NCBI RefSeq assembly: GCF_002844575.1
Contig: NZ_PIQO01000002.1
Location: forward strand, 248,001-312,000
DNA: 64,000 nt
Source of the DNA: Heyndrickxia camelliae
Lineage (GTDB): Bacteria; Bacillota; Bacilli; Bacillales; Bacillaceae_C
Reading direction: 5' to 3'
Of this stretch, positions 63,298-64,000 are shown piece by piece; within the stretch, counting starts at the first letter, position 1; every line of letters begins with the position of its first letter. The position numbers were made by a program, and so were the translations under genes. The notes beneath the pieces were generated by a model. That model was given only the letters and a program-made list of their open reading frames with translations. It was not told where the DNA came from and did not search any database.

Positions 63298-64000
63298 CTA
63301 TTTTGCACGATGGACAGTTAGCGTGACCTTGTTCGTCTCGCACATAAAAGTGGAGAGGTGAACAGGTTCATCGTTTGAATCAAAAGCTATTTTTAAAATT
63401 CGAAACAGATTTACGCCAATATCGCATTCTAATAATTTAGCATATTCAGCAGTTGCTCCGATTACATCAATAATCTTATCGTTGCTGACAATTTCCGTAT
63501 CGTATTCTTCGTGAAGAATCTTATAGGTTGATTCATCCCCCACAATTTTCTTTTCCAAATTCGGAAAGTGAATTAATGAATAATGGGCTATATCGTAGAA
63601 AAGTGGACGATCGTTTACATACATTAGCCGTTCCAATTCGAGAATGGGACTGCCTTCTTCTACTTTCAGCCGTTCTGCTACTTCCTTTGTAGCAGCTATT
63701 ACCTCACTGCGTAAAATCCGTGAGTTATGTATCATACCTAGCTGATGACTAAACTCAGAGAAACCGCTTACAGATAACAATTCATTATGAAACTTATTCG
63801 TGGCAACAAAGGTCCCCCGACGTGGGATACGAGTCAATGTACCGTCTTTCACCAGTTCTTCAATAGCTTTACGAATAGTAATCCGGCTTACGTTATAAAT
63901 TTCACAAAGCTCTGCCTCTGTTGGAATTTGTTCTTCTGGTTGATACTTCCCGCTTTGAATATCATTCTTTAACATTTGCCGAATCTGCATGTATAATGGC
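63298..64000 (-). CDS. GntR/HutC-family regulator, 5' end beyond the window
   Basis: At least 230 residues. The GntR HTH (PTEAELCEIYNVSRITIRKAI) is followed by a UTRA domain (about 80-228, with VEEGSPILELERLMYVNDRP and YDIAHYSLIHFPN). The frame stays open to the edge and reads PLYMQIRQMLK, so the true start lies past 64000; the ATG at 63990 is internal to a normal GntR opening. It is upstream of and co-oriented with GH92, so it may regulate a sugar locus that includes it. Its stop codon abuts a REP-like repeat. Confidence 0.88.
   Translation of the reverse strand, partial: PLYMQIRQMLKNDIQSGKYQPEEQIPTEAELCEIYNVSRITIRKAIEELVKDGTLTRIPRRGTFVATNKFHNELLSVSGFSEFSHQLGMIHNSRILRSEVIAATKEVAERLKVEEGSPILELERLMYVNDRPLFYDIAHYSLIHFPNLEKKIVGDESTYKILHEEYDTEIVSNDKIIDVIGATAEYAKLLECDIGVNLFRILKIAFDSNDEPVHLSTFMCETNKVTLTVHRAK

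Overview
The window looks like a chromosome segment from a low-GC, endospore-forming Bacillaceae bacterium (Bacillus sensu lato). The evidence is: strong AGGAGG-type ribosome binding sites, frequent TTG and GTG starts, spmA/spmB sporulation genes, scoAB, an frlBONMD-frlR block in the same order as in Bacillus subtilis, CcpA cre boxes, and PRD-type PTS regulation. No rRNA, tRNA, CRISPR array or intact prophage was seen.

Layout, left to right. 35-5233: acetoacetate/short-chain fatty acid operon (scoA, scoB, thiolase, atoE) with a divergent LysR regulator. 5367-9915: reductase, M20 amidohydrolase and LD-carboxypeptidase preceded by a frameshifted spmA/spmB pair. 10148-12600: a BASS-family transporter and a REP-associated tyrosine transposase (RAYT) surrounded by its probable palindromic repeats. 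12600-20995: DUF3100 membrane protein, xylulokinase, L,D-transpeptidase, DUF2809 protein, aldo/keto reductase, GyrI-like protein, MarR. 20996-23319: a decayed stretch around an intact nanE. 23320-29116: a catabolite-controlled PTS operon (PRD regulator with fused IIA, IIB, IIC of the UlaA type) followed by a two-subunit transketolase. 30156-37404: MarR plus a peptide-type ABC transporter operon ending in a creatinase-like M24 protein. 38522-44357: frlR and the fructosamine (fructoselysine) operon frlBONMD. 45178-47449: a GC-rich MFS efflux gene with divergent LysR. 48298-52667: glpP, mgtC-like, HAD phosphatase, sugar isomerase and MFS transporter. 53137-57174: a frameshifted lamin-tail protein and a glycosyltransferase broken by one stop codon. 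57276-64000: ROK regulator, a large secreted GH92 glycosidase, and a GntR regulator cut by the window edge.

The dominant theme is carbon scavenging: short-chain acids, Amadori products, an unknown PTS sugar, xylulose, amino sugars, peptides or small amides, and mannosides.

The most unusual signal is a family of about 30 short palindromes (consensus roughly TGGGAcgAGGGACCgGTCCCTcgTCCCA, with many variants) scattered between genes. About fifteen copies abut or overlap a stop codon, sometimes supplying it. The window also carries one RAYT gene flanked by copies, so this looks like a Gram-positive REP/RAYT system. A second palindrome family (core GTGGTGCCAGGCACCAC) occurs twice, also at gene 3' ends. 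Several genes are broken (spmA, spmB, lamin-tail protein, glycosyltransferase, ROK, Ohr, a zinc-ribbon protein). This indicates either active gene decay or, for single-base cases, possible assembly error.
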